The notes under the pieces are model-generated. The model searched no databases. It was not told the origin of the DNA and saw nothing but the letters and a program-made list of their open reading frames with translations. From the NCBI GenBank assembly GCA_964392665.1, contig CAYMQB010000047.1, forward strand, positions 1 to 21,547: 21,547 nucleotides of DNA. Direction: 5' to 3'. A program made the translations under genes and the position numbers. Source of the DNA: CAYMQB01 sp964392665 (GTDB lineage Bacteria; Hydrothermota; E44-bin80). Below are positions 13,997 through 21,478 of the stretch, in pieces; the stretch's first letter is position 1, and every line of letters starts with the position of its first letter.

Positions 13997-14032
13997 GTTT
14001 TTTTTAAAAAATCTTCGGTTTTTTTATACCCT

Positions 14033-14764
14033 TCATTCCTCAACATAGACAACAATCGTATCCATCACCGATGCACCTATTACTCCTATTGCCCTTTCGT
14101 CGTCAATTTCGTCAAAATTTCCCCAACCTTTCGATGCGTTATAGCAATGCTCGTCCATTCCCATTACAGAGATAGTATAAAGAGTATCCGTTTCCTCGAA
14201 AAGTTGTTGTGCATAGAAAATACCCAGCGAGGTATCTGATGTAGCCATTGGAAACATAATACTATCAGCAAATCCGGTAGGATATGCATTAATATAGTAA
14301 TTGCTTTTATAGCATCCCGAGCAGTTATTCCAGATGAGCATTGGGGGGTTGCCGAGCGAAATTGTGTCAAAATCCGCCGGTGTATAGATGTGAAGTGAAC
14401 CGGGAACTACTACTTCTTGTGAGATAGTATCTTCCCTAAGAGCAATATTGACAGTGTAGGTCATATTGGGCTTTACCCATAGTGAATCATCGCTTATGTA
14501 TGTGCCTGCTGTATCAGATTCAGAGAATGTGAATGTATTGCTGTCTTTATCAACGACAGAAACGTTTGCTCCTGATATGCCTGTTAATTCTTCATTTACA
14601 GATTGGTCTAATCTGTAAGTAGAATCAACATATGCCTTCTGTTTGGGCATTTGCAGTCTCAAATTGAGATTTATAACATATTTATGCTCGAAAGGTGCTT
14701 CGGTCACACTGCACGATGCGAACAAAACACACATAAGCGAAATAACTAAAAAATCTTTTTTCAT
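14033..14764 (-). CDS. Receptor-associated outer-membrane lipoprotein (DUF4249-like)
   Basis: The 243-residue product has a lipoprotein signal 'MKKDFLVISLMCVLFASCS' with the lipidated cysteine at residue 18. The mature part is beta-rich: 'ISGANVSVVDKDSNTFTFSE' with 'GTYISDDSLWVKPNMTYTVNI' resembles the N-terminal carboxypeptidase-regulatory-like fold of DUF4249 proteins, which sit next to TonB-dependent receptors in Bacteroidota. It starts 11 bp after the receptor stop codon with AAGGAAGAG ahead of the ATG, so the two are one operon. It probably caps or aids the receptor at the cell surface. Several cysteines (for example in 'NCSGC') may form disulfides. The family name rests on resemblance and context and has not been searched. 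Confidence 0.6.
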   Translation of the reverse strand: MKKDFLVISLMCVLFASCSVTEAPFEHKYVINLNLRLQMPKQKAYVDSTYRLDQSVNEELTGISGANVSVVDKDSNTFTFSESDTAGTYISDDSLWVKPNMTYTVNIALREDTISQEVVVPGSLHIYTPADFDTISLGNPPMLIWNNCSGCYKSNYYINAYPTGFADSIMFPMATSDTSLGIFYAQQLFEETDTLYTISVMGMDEHCYNASKGWGNFDEIDDERAIGVIGASVMDTIVVYVEE

Positions 14765-14775
14765 TATTCTCTTCC

Positions 14776-17037
14776 TTAGAATCTATAAACAAGTTCAATA
14801 GATGGTATTATAGGCAACATATAGAAAGGCTTCTTAACGGGGGGCTCCTTGTCATAATCATAGTAATAGAAAAACACATTCCTTCTGTTCAGTACATTAA
14901 ACACGCTGACTTTCAAGTCCAGTTCATTATTGCCAAAGTAGAAAACCTTACTGGAACTTATGTCAAGCCTTAGATACGGTGGGTATCTCACTTGATTTTT
15001 CTTGCCTTCTAACTCAACCCAGTAAGGGTCCTTATCATCGTATGGTAGATTCGGTCTTCTGTAGCGAAAACGCGCAAGGTCACTTGTGTAAGGATTTCCA
15101 GTTGAAAATGTCAATTGAACTCCAGCATCCCAACCTCTGGGCAAACTTTCAAGGAGCATTAGGTGAAAATTATGCCTTCTATCCCATTCAGTTGGATATG
15201 TATAATCACCAAAAGTAGCATCCGTTTTAAGAAATGTATATGAAAGCCATCCACGAAATCCGCCTTTTTCTTTCTTCAAAAGAAGATCCAATCCATAAGC
15301 TTTTCCATATCCTGATTCCAGCAGTGTTTTATAATACTCTACTTCGTTCTCAATATTTATGTCTGCCATGTCTCGCATCTGTAACAGATGATTGTAATTT
15401 CTATAGTAGGTCTCAACCGTAAAATAAAATTTATCCGTGAACCAGCCTTCGCATCCAAGATTCAAATGATGTGCAACCTCGGGGTTATACTGCCCACCCA
15501 GTGGCACCCAATAATGTATAGGAAAAGAAGCTCCGCCGATAACCGCCGCACCACCAGGAACAACATATTGATGGAAATTTCCAAACGACGTAGTAATAGC
15601 TAAAGCATCCAAAATGAAGTATTTCGTTGCAACACGGTATGCGCTGAGGAAATCTTCATTAAATACATCGACTTTATCACTCTCCGAGTAGTAGTGAGTT
15701 AAAGAAATACCTGTGCTTAGAAGTAACTTTTTCAACGGTGAAAACTGGTCTTCTAGATAAACCATCCCTCGATTACTCCAGACATCGTCGTATTTGTAAT
15801 TATAGCCCATTTGAAGATTGCTCTCATACTCGAATGGTCTATAGCTCTCCTCAATTCCAATCGTAATTTTGTGACCTTTGTATTTTCTCGAATAATCTAT
15901 TCCAAATGTTCCCACATTAATTGTACCACCTGTTATGAACAGTGTGTCCATAATTCTGATTTTGAAATCGTGGTTACTCCATCCAGTTGAGAAATGCAGC
16001 AATCCATCATCTGAAAAAGAACGGAATAGATTCAATGCACCAACCTTATTTCCCCAATCAAACCCGACTATTTTTATTGAAGAATTATCCTCGTCACGCA
16101 CATCGAGAAAATCTCTACCCAAATATCCGCTTAATATTGCGGTCCAGTCTCCAATCCGTGTTTCTGTGTGCATATATCCATCATAGAAATAGTAGGGTAG
16201 GTCTGTGTGAAAAAGAGCAAGCAGTTTATCTACATATGTTCTCCTTGCCGTTAGAAGAAAATTGGTATTTAGTGATTGCACTGGACTTCCGATGGTTAAT
16301 CCACTTGACAGAGCGCTCAAAGAAACCACACCGGTCAGGCCCTTTATTTCCTGTCCAACTCCCTTTGTCTTTATGTCAAGCACACTCGAAAGAGATGCGT
16401 CGTGTTTGACCGGAATTCCACTGACAAATAACTCTGCATTTCTTATAGCGTTCACATTAAAAGCGGAAACAAGACCAAAAAGGTGTGAAAGATTCAAAAC
16501 AGGGATATCATCTATGAGAACCTGATTTTGGTCCGGTCCACCTCCTCTGACTGAGATATCCGTGGAAAAATCACTGGACTTCGTAATACCAGGCAGCATC
16601 TCTATGGTCCGCATCAGGTCGCCCTCTATGAAAGAAGGCAAGAGTTTTAATTCCTTTTGCGATATGGATGTCGGTGTTATGGAAGCAGATTCCTTGAACC
16701 TCTCCCTCTTGGCAGAAACAATTATCCCCTGAATCTTCAATGCTTCCATACGCATAGCGATATTGACAATAATGCTGTTTTTTTTATCGAACCGGATCCT
16801 CTTTTCTGCTTTCTTATATCCCATCATCGAATAGACAAGATTGAAGTTCTGCATACTATCTGCAACCTGCAGCGTATAGAATCCCTTATCGTCCGTCACC
16901 GTTCCAATACCGGTTCCCTTGACAACTATATTTACAAACGGTAATGGCTCCTTGGAATACGCATCATATACCCTGCCTGTAACCACATTACTCCCTATGG
17001 CTGCAAAAAGAAGGCAAGAAAGAAGCGTTGTTATCAT
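14776..17037 (-). CDS. TonB-dependent outer-membrane receptor with carboxypeptidase-like N-terminal domain
   Basis: The 753-residue protein has a short signal peptide (about residues 1-18), then a CarboxypepD-regulatory-like domain (20-100: 'VTGRVYDAYSKEPLPFVNIV', 'GTVTDDKGFYTL', 'YSMMGYKKAE'). A plug domain follows (about 115-230: 'LLPSFIEGDLMRTIEMLPGI', 'DISVRGGGPDQNQVLIDDIP'), and then a 22-strand type barrel rich in aromatic residues, ending in 'ELVYRF' with the terminal Phe typical of outer-membrane proteins. It imports a large nutrient using TonB energy; the ligand is unknown. No SusD, TonB or ExbBD is in the window. AGGAGG lies ten bases before the ATG. Transcription is predicted from 17091-17119. 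Confidence 0.92.
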   Translation of the reverse strand: MITTLLSCLLFAAIGSNVVTGRVYDAYSKEPLPFVNIVVKGTGIGTVTDDKGFYTLQVADSMQNFNLVYSMMGYKKAEKRIRFDKKNSIIVNIAMRMEALKIQGIIVSAKRERFKESASITPTSISQKELKLLPSFIEGDLMRTIEMLPGITKSSDFSTDISVRGGGPDQNQVLIDDIPVLNLSHLFGLVSAFNVNAIRNAELFVSGIPVKHDASLSSVLDIKTKGVGQEIKGLTGVVSLSALSSGLTIGSPVQSLNTNFLLTARRTYVDKLLALFHTDLPYYFYDGYMHTETRIGDWTAILSGYLGRDFLDVRDEDNSSIKIVGFDWGNKVGALNLFRSFSDDGLLHFSTGWSNHDFKIRIMDTLFITGGTINVGTFGIDYSRKYKGHKITIGIEESYRPFEYESNLQMGYNYKYDDVWSNRGMVYLEDQFSPLKKLLLSTGISLTHYYSESDKVDVFNEDFLSAYRVATKYFILDALAITTSFGNFHQYVVPGGAAVIGGASFPIHYWVPLGGQYNPEVAHHLNLGCEGWFTDKFYFTVETYYRNYNHLLQMRDMADINIENEVEYYKTLLESGYGKAYGLDLLLKKEKGGFRGWLSYTFLKTDATFGDYTYPTEWDRRHNFHLMLLESLPRGWDAGVQLTFSTGNPYTSDLARFRYRRPNLPYDDKDPYWVELEGKKNQVRYPPYLRLDISSSKVFYFGNNELDLKVSVFNVLNRRNVFFYYYDYDKEPPVKKPFYMLPIIPSIELVYRF

Positions 17038-17090
17038 CTAAAGAAATCCTCCTATGAAATTGATTAATACGTAACCAATAACTTTTTTAA

Positions 17091-17119
17091 AAGATAGCCT
17101 AAAATGCACCTTTTTTCAA
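17091..17119 (-). promoter_or_regulatory. Predicted sigma-70 promoter of the receptor operon
   Basis: On the minus strand TTGAAA (17119-17114), 17 bp, TATCTT (17096-17091), starting near 17084, about 47 bases before the receptor ATG. Confidence 0.55.
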
Positions 17120-17199
17120 GTGCTAAATTTCAAGAACCATCTAAGTTTATAAAATGGTAAATTTGGGGAAAAGTTTTTAGAGAAATCTGTGTCCAAAAT

Positions 17200-17231
17200 A
17201 AACGCTCAAGGGATGTATACCTTGAGCGTTT
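17200..17231 (-). terminator. Intrinsic terminator after the SIMPL-domain gene
   Basis: AAACGCTCAAGG (17200-17211) and CCTTGAGCGTTT (17220-17231) form a perfect 12-bp stem with an 8-base loop, seven bases after the SIMPL gene stop. On the minus strand the stem ends in TTT and is followed by ATTTTGG, a short U-rich tail. Confidence 0.8.
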
Positions 17232-17237
17232 GTAAAA

Positions 17238-18068
17238 TTACTCAAACGAATAAATTACGTTCACCGTTGCGCAAAGTTTAACGACCTTGGGATTTGAAGA
17301 CTTTGGACCCTCGGGAAGAATTTCACTCTGATTACCGGTATTTGAGCAACTATTATCATAGGGATAAGATTGATAGAAGTACGTCATTTCTTTAAGTTTT
17401 ACATCCAAAAGTTTTGCAGTTCGCTCAGCTTCTTTCCTTGAACTTTTAATCGCATCTGCTAACAGTTTTTCATCCATCTTTTCATAGTTGGTGATACCAT
17501 AAACTGCAACCGGATTATAACCATAATAACTGATGCTCTTGGATAACTCACCGCTAATTCTGCCTGCACCTGGTGATGATGATGCCGCATAAGGCGTTAC
17601 GGTAGTTCTGGAAACAGCCTGAGCAATATTGAAGACCTTTTCTCTCAACTTCTCTGCTTTCATCTTATCAATATTGGGCATAGTTACTACGACGATATTA
17701 CTAACCCCGAATATTACAGATTCACCAGCGCCATAAGATTCCACCTTAAATAACTGACCATCCAGTACCTTTATCCATTCACGATGAATCCCCAATTTTT
17801 CAAGCTTTTTGATCGTGTTCTCAACCTTTGTCATATTTTCACTGTATGCATCATCTATAATTGGTGCAGTTGTTGATATGTCCATAGGAAAATATGCAAC
17901 ATCCGGTTTTACAGAAAGCTCCGCTTTACCGTAAACAGTAATTGTTTTGTTCACAGAATTACAATTACCAGTCTCCCCAAAAGCAGAAACGGGGATAATA
18001 GTGGCTAATGCGAGTACAAAAACAAAAAAAGCTTTACTCACATTACCATTACAAAAAAGTTTTTGCAT
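17238..18068 (-). CDS. Exported SIMPL-domain (DUF541) protein
   Basis: The 276-residue protein has a signal peptide ending near 'IIPVSA-FGE' (about residue 29) and one SIMPL domain: 'KTITVYGKAELSVKPDVAYF' at about 41-60, a central region with 'FGVSNIVVVTMPNIDKM' and the late 'DAIKSSRKEAERTAKLLDVKL' helix that is typical of the family. SIMPL proteins are periplasmic or surface proteins that oligomerise into rings or cages. Their roles are poorly known, with links to oxidative stress and signalling. ATG 18068 follows GGAGGG by four bases. The gene ends at a strong terminator, so it is probably monocistronic. A 13-bp palindrome upstream may control it. Confidence 0.85.
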   Translation of the reverse strand: MQKLFCNGNVSKAFFVFVLALATIIPVSAFGETGNCNSVNKTITVYGKAELSVKPDVAYFPMDISTTAPIIDDAYSENMTKVENTIKKLEKLGIHREWIKVLDGQLFKVESYGAGESVIFGVSNIVVVTMPNIDKMKAEKLREKVFNIAQAVSRTTVTPYAASSSPGAGRISGELSKSISYYGYNPVAVYGITNYEKMDEKLLADAIKSSRKEAERTAKLLDVKLKEMTYFYQSYPYDNSCSNTGNQSEILPEGPKSSNPKVVKLCATVNVIYSFE

Positions 18069-18106
18069 GACACCCTCCTTTCTTCACTGGTTAATTTTAA
18101 GATACC

Positions 18107-18119
18107 TTACATTATGTAA
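18107..18119. promoter_or_regulatory. Palindrome TTACATTATGTAA upstream of the SIMPL gene
   Basis: A perfect 13-bp palindrome lies about 40 bp before the SIMPL ATG, immediately upstream of a minus-strand TATCTT (-10-like) that has no good -35 box. This is the usual placement for an activator or repressor site. No regulator can be named. Confidence 0.4.
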
Positions 18120-18122
18120 ACA

Positions 18123-18146
18123 AAAATGAAACCCTCATTTCATTTT
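18123..18146. other. AT-rich hairpin
   Basis: AAAATGAAA (18123-18131) pairs with TTTCATTTT (18138-18146) around a 6-base loop. On the minus strand it is followed by TG and more T, so it could weakly end transcripts coming from the DUF1028 gene. The rest of the 463-bp stretch 18069-18531 holds only the ORF at 18267-18449 and no convincing RNA gene. Confidence 0.3.
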
Positions 18147-18266
18147 GCGATTACATAACATATACAAACCAACCCACAAAATATTTCATTCTGAAATTGA
18201 ATCAGCTGTCAATTCCATGGTCATGACTAACCAATACAATACTGACCTTCTTAAAAACATAAAAAA

Positions 18267-18449
18267 TCAATCTAAGAAAGCAATATTTGGAAAGTCTGAG
18301 CCACTAGTTCTTGAGTAAGCTGGAAAATACTTTGAAACATGCTTCTTTCCAAAATTATAATCCCATAATCTTATTTGCTTTTCATCCAAGACGATGACAT
18401 GCTTGTCAAAATTCCCAAATCCCCCTCTTCTATCGAAAAAATGTATCAT
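18267..18449 (-). CDS. Unrecognised 60-residue ORF
   Basis: The frame starts at ATG 18449 with no Shine-Dalgarno sequence. The product ('MIHFFDRRGGFGNFDKHV...') is rich in aromatic and charged residues and has protein-like composition but no family that I know. A second frame just upstream, 'MAKYLILV' then stop, would fit as a hydrophobic start if joined by a frameshift, so this could be the remnant of a small exported protein. It could equally be non-coding. Confidence 0.3.
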   Translation of the reverse strand: MIHFFDRRGGFGNFDKHVIVLDEKQIRLWDYNFGKKHVSKYFPAYSRTSGSDFPNIAFLD

Positions 18450-18531
18450 ACCAAAATCAAATATTTAGCCATTTTCTTGCAAAAAGAGATAGCCCGGTTT
18501 TATTCAATAGAAAAATAAATATAGTTAATCT

Positions 18532-19623
18532 CTAGTTCTTAAGAGCATCCTCAAACTTTTTAAATTGTTTCTTGTAAAACTCATTATTCGGTTCTTTTTC
18601 CAATGCTTTTTTCTCGTAGTAAATAGCCTTTTCATAATCACCTACTGCATAATAGGCTTCAGCAAGGGTATCCATAATATTGGCTTCCTCTGGCGCAAGT
18701 GCATGTGCTTTCTTTGCTGCCCGGAGAGTCTCCTCAGGATACTTCTTTCTTAAAGCAAATTCCCAGGCAAGGTTATTATAAACTTCAGGATCTTTCAGGT
18801 CACTATTAAGAGCCATTAAAAGAAGTGAATAAGCCCTCTTAAGAAAAATATTTCCCTTCTCTTTTTCATCATCTGCAAGACGAATATATGCTGGTGCCAT
18901 AAAAAGATATTTCCACATTTCGAATAAACGTCTTAATTCACCGACAGCTTCAGGATTGTCAACCACTTTCAAATCAACCAGCCTGCCGTCAACACCCTGA
19001 TATCCTCCTTTTTTTCTCATAACATAAAGAGCAGCGGATTGCTTTCCTCTTTTGTCACCACCTGCATTTTCACCTGCTTCGAGCGCTCGGAGCAATCTCT
19101 CTGCTAAAGGACCCTCTGTTCTCTGAAAAACGGTGAACATACTGTCGACAACCTCCGGACCTGTCAAAATATTACCCTGTACAGAGACAAACAGAGCAGT
19201 TTTGTGCCCTGCCCACGCAAGGGTATTGTCCCCGGTATGAGCTGCTGATTTCCCATCGTTATCAACAATTCCAACCTGTCTCCTTTCAGGAATAGAGTCC
19301 TTCTTAAGAATCAATTCCAACACTTCATCTGCAGAGTTTCCCTTGGATAATATCTCCAAAGCCCATGGGCCAAAATATGGATTAGAATACGCCTGGGTTG
19401 CGACAGCCCCAATGCCGGGCTTTATCCACGGAACAACATAACCTACATCCGGAACCTTCGATGCAACAGCAACACCCCACTCCTCTGTTTCAGGATCCAT
19501 CGCTACAATTGAAAAGGTTGCATAGCTTGGAATATAAAATATTAACAACAAGAAAGCAAACAAAAATCCCGGAAACATACACGAAGATATACAAGAGAAC
19601 TTAGATTTTTCTTTTGCCATCAT
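18532..19623 (-). CDS. Exported DUF1028 (Ntn-hydrolase-like) protein with C-terminal TPRs
   Basis: The 363-residue protein has a signal peptide ('FLFAFLLLIFYIPSYA', cleavage predicted after A35). DUF1028 follows at 36-260: 'TFSIVAMDPETEEWGVAVAS', 'PGIGAVATQAYSNPYFGPWA', 'RQVGIVDNDGKSAAHTG', 'VQGNILTGPEVVDSM', 'GDKRGKQSAALYV'. Two or more TPRs occupy about 285-355 ('PEVYNNLAWEFAL', 'ANIMDTLAEAYYAVGDYEKAIYYEKKALEKEPNN'). DUF1028 proteins are predicted N-terminal-nucleophile amidases whose domain starts with Thr. Removal of the signal peptide would leave T36 as that residue. Substrates are unknown, probably peptides or cell-wall material. GGAG lies five bases before ATG 19623, preferred over a GTG at 19650. 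Confidence 0.85.
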   Translation of the reverse strand: MMAKEKSKFSCISSCMFPGFLFAFLLLIFYIPSYATFSIVAMDPETEEWGVAVASKVPDVGYVVPWIKPGIGAVATQAYSNPYFGPWALEILSKGNSADEVLELILKKDSIPERRQVGIVDNDGKSAAHTGDNTLAWAGHKTALFVSVQGNILTGPEVVDSMFTVFQRTEGPLAERLLRALEAGENAGGDKRGKQSAALYVMRKKGGYQGVDGRLVDLKVVDNPEAVGELRRLFEMWKYLFMAPAYIRLADDEKEKGNIFLKRAYSLLLMALNSDLKDPEVYNNLAWEFALRKKYPEETLRAAKKAHALAPEEANIMDTLAEAYYAVGDYEKAIYYEKKALEKEPNNEFYKKQFKKFEDALKN

Positions 19624-19678
19624 CACATCTCCTTTTTCAAGTTTTTCCACTCTTTATCCAATTTGAATCCCCAATTAG

Positions 19679-19684
19679 ATTATA
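19679..19684 (-). promoter_or_regulatory. Predicted -10 box of the DUF1028 gene
   Basis: A perfect TATAAT preceded by TG lies 56 bp before the chosen ATG. No good -35 box is seen 17 bp upstream, so this would be a weak or activated promoter. Confidence 0.4.
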
Positions 19685-19714
19685 CAAAAACAAAAACGGA
19701 TCGACTATCTATTG

Positions 19715-19909
19715 CTAAATTTCAGATTCCAGTCTGACCCTATTCTCTCTTTTTTGGATAACTCCTTTATTAATAAGACTTTTTAGATATTTAGTAGCTA
19801 TTTTCTTTGTGATACTAAATAGCTTCCTTATGTCTAAACTTGTAACTCTTCCGTTTTCCTTCTTGAAAAGTTTTATTTCAAAATCGAACAATCGAACGCC
19901 TGCCCCCAT
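19715..19909 (-). CDS. Small winged-helix protein or C-terminal fragment
   Basis: The 64-residue product reads as a single winged helix-turn-helix: 'LFKKENGRVTSLDIRKLFSI' (helices 1-2), 'TKKIATKYLKSLINKGVIQK' (recognition helix), 'RENRVRLES' (wing). Domains like this end larger proteins of the AlbA/Fic/DeoR-like type, so it may be a leftover C-terminus. ATG 19909 is only 11 bases after the upstream stop and has no clear Shine-Dalgarno sequence. The last codons and stop overlap an 'ATAGGGTCAGACTGG' motif resembling ends of RAYT-type repeats, which suggests that a mobile element delivered or trimmed it. Confidence 0.45.
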   Translation of the reverse strand: MGAGVRLFDFEIKLFKKENGRVTSLDIRKLFSITKKIATKYLKSLINKGVIQKRENRVRLESEI

Positions 19910-19920
19910 TTTGTTCGTTT

Positions 19921-21315
19921 TTACCTGAGCTTAACTACCTTCATCGGTTCACACTTATCAACTTTTAAGAAATATACACCAGGATTAAAATCAGTGGTTA
20001 GTGATAAGTTGTTAGTGGTAAGTGGAACTGAACTGATTAAGCGTCCGCTAATATCAAAAATCTCTAAACCAGTCTTATGTTTCTCGCTAAATCCTGAACA
20101 CATAATATTGATTTTGTTCCTAAAGGGATTAGGTGTAACTTGCAGTTTTATTGAGTTAATTTTGCTCTCTTGATTCTCAGTAATGCCGATAGGATATCCT
20201 TCGCAGGCAAACATAACCTTGTATGGTGCAGTATTCCCCTGAGTCCATACAACATAGCAATTTGTTACATTGGGATGATGCATATCCTCATCACCATACA
20301 CATCGCGGAATTTGTAGTAGTTTTCCCTCCCCGGATTATAGTACATAATCCCGTAAATATCACCGTAGCCGTCACTATTATCTTCCCAGTATGCATAAGC
20401 CCATACTGTCCACATTGTTGAGACAACAGGATATCTGGATTGTCCTGAAGTTGGCTCAAATCCACTTAGGTTTCCCTGATAAAAATACACATCCAGATTC
20501 CCTGCGGAACTATCTTCCCACGCACCCGAGATATCCCATTCACCGTGACAGAAGTCGAGGCTCGGATGGTGAAGTGGAATATATATGCTTCCTGCCAGAG
20601 TGTCCTCAACAGACCAGTTCCCGCCGCTAAAGTATCGATGAACAATAGAATATGGGGAATAACACGAAGGGTCGTATCTCTCCCATACTACATGAATCTC
20701 ATCTCCGTTATAGATGCTAATCGATGGGTAAATATCCGATATATCTACGTTGTCACTAAGATTTACTACTGTACTAACACTGGTATCATAGTGAGCACAA
20801 CAATAATAAACCTCCCAGCTTCCGTTGGAATTATCCTGCCAGACAATATGGGTATTGAAACTATCGTCGATAACAACGGCTGGAAGTGTAGAATGCCCTG
20901 GAGTAAAGCTTACCCTCTGAGGAATCCTATAGTCAAAGGGACATTTCAAAAATATTTCACCCTGACCACCCGAATCACCCTCGGAAACAACATAAGGCAA
21001 CGAATTATATACATCGAGAGATGGACAATGCGAATTTCCCCACAGTGTTGCACTAAACGAATTTGTATTCCAATTCTGTCCCCTATCGTAAGAATATGCG
21101 AAATTAACTGTATCAGCAGTATAACTGTAAACCGCAAAAAGTGTATCTTCCGGAAAGGTCTGGAGAACCGGGACGATCTTGTATCCATTACTATACGCTG
21201 TTGCGTAATTGACATTTGTGGGTCCTATTTCGGTAAAATACAAAGGAGCACCGCACGGAACAACCTGAATGAAAAACAAGGGAAAGACCAATAAAAAAAC
21301 ATAAAACTTTTTCAA
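19921..21315 (-). CDS. Secreted beta-propeller-like protein with type IX-style C-terminal sorting domain
   Basis: The 464-residue protein starts at TTG 21315, five bases after GGAGG; the longer GTG start at 21321 would overlap that site. A signal peptide ('MKKFYVFLLVFPLFFIQVV') is followed by repeats like those of sialidase or BNR propellers: 'NFAYSYDRGQNWN', 'HIVWQDNSNGSWEVYY', 'HVVWERYD', 'GAWEDSSAGNLDVYF', 'AYWEDNSDGYGDIYGI'. The last 80 residues ('LQVTPNPFRNKINI', 'LEIFDISGRLI', 'FNPGVYFLKV', final KVVKLR) are a Por-type sorting domain, normally removed as the protein passes the type IX system. It is probably a surface or extracellular protein; no catalytic residues were identified. It is co-transcribed with a 31-codon ORF. 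Confidence 0.85.
   Translation of the reverse strand: MKKFYVFLLVFPLFFIQVVPCGAPLYFTEIGPTNVNYATAYSNGYKIVPVLQTFPEDTLFAVYSYTADTVNFAYSYDRGQNWNTNSFSATLWGNSHCPSLDVYNSLPYVVSEGDSGGQGEIFLKCPFDYRIPQRVSFTPGHSTLPAVVIDDSFNTHIVWQDNSNGSWEVYYCCAHYDTSVSTVVNLSDNVDISDIYPSISIYNGDEIHVVWERYDPSCYSPYSIVHRYFSGGNWSVEDTLAGSIYIPLHHPSLDFCHGEWDISGAWEDSSAGNLDVYFYQGNLSGFEPTSGQSRYPVVSTMWTVWAYAYWEDNSDGYGDIYGIMYYNPGRENYYKFRDVYGDEDMHHPNVTNCYVVWTQGNTAPYKVMFACEGYPIGITENQESKINSIKLQVTPNPFRNKINIMCSGFSEKHKTGLEIFDISGRLISSVPLTTNNLSLTTDFNPGVYFLKVDKCEPMKVVKLR
19994..20021. repeat. 14-bp tandem duplication inside the sorting domain
   Basis: 'gtggttagtgataa' (19994-20007) and 'gttgttagtggtaa' (20008-20021) agree at 12 of 14 positions. On the coding strand they give the unusual Thr/Leu/Asn-rich stretch 'PLTTNNLSLTTDFN' between the ISGR and GVYFLK motifs. 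Confidence 0.6.
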
Positions 21316-21324
21316 AAGCACCTC

Positions 21325-21420
21325 CTAATTATGCCTTAAAGCCATTACCATTATAAACAAACAGACAAGAAAGATGATTCCAAACCTGTTCATACATCTC
21401 TTCTGATGGATTTGTAACAT
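21325..21420 (-). CDS. 31-residue single-membrane-span small protein
   Basis: ATG 21420 follows AGGAG by seven bases and lies about 22 bases after the predicted start point of the promoter at 21450-21478. The product has a basic N-terminus ('MLQIHQKRCMNR') and one hydrophobic span ('FGIIFLVCLFIMVMAL'), ending RHN. Its TAG stop sits inside the AATTAGGAGG ribosome-binding site of the secreted-protein gene, so the two are translationally coupled. ATG 21393 is an alternative start. It could be a genuine membrane micro-protein or a leader whose translation controls the gene behind it. Confidence 0.55.
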   Translation of the reverse strand: MLQIHQKRCMNRFGIIFLVCLFIMVMALRHN

Positions 21421-21449
21421 CTCAACGCTCCTATTTTTGCTATATAAAT

Positions 21450-21478
21450 ACTATAGGTTTTTTCCAAGAAAATGTCAA
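21450..21478 (-). promoter_or_regulatory. Predicted sigma-70 promoter of the secreted-protein transcript
   Basis: On the minus strand TTGACA (21478-21473), 17 bp, TATAGT (21455-21450), starting near 21443. Confidence 0.7.

Noticed and set aside
20545..21294. 249-codon plus-strand frame opposite the secreted protein
   Set aside because: The minus-strand product has a signal peptide, propeller-like repeats and a sorting domain; the plus-strand translation shows no domain and follows the opposite strand's codon pattern.
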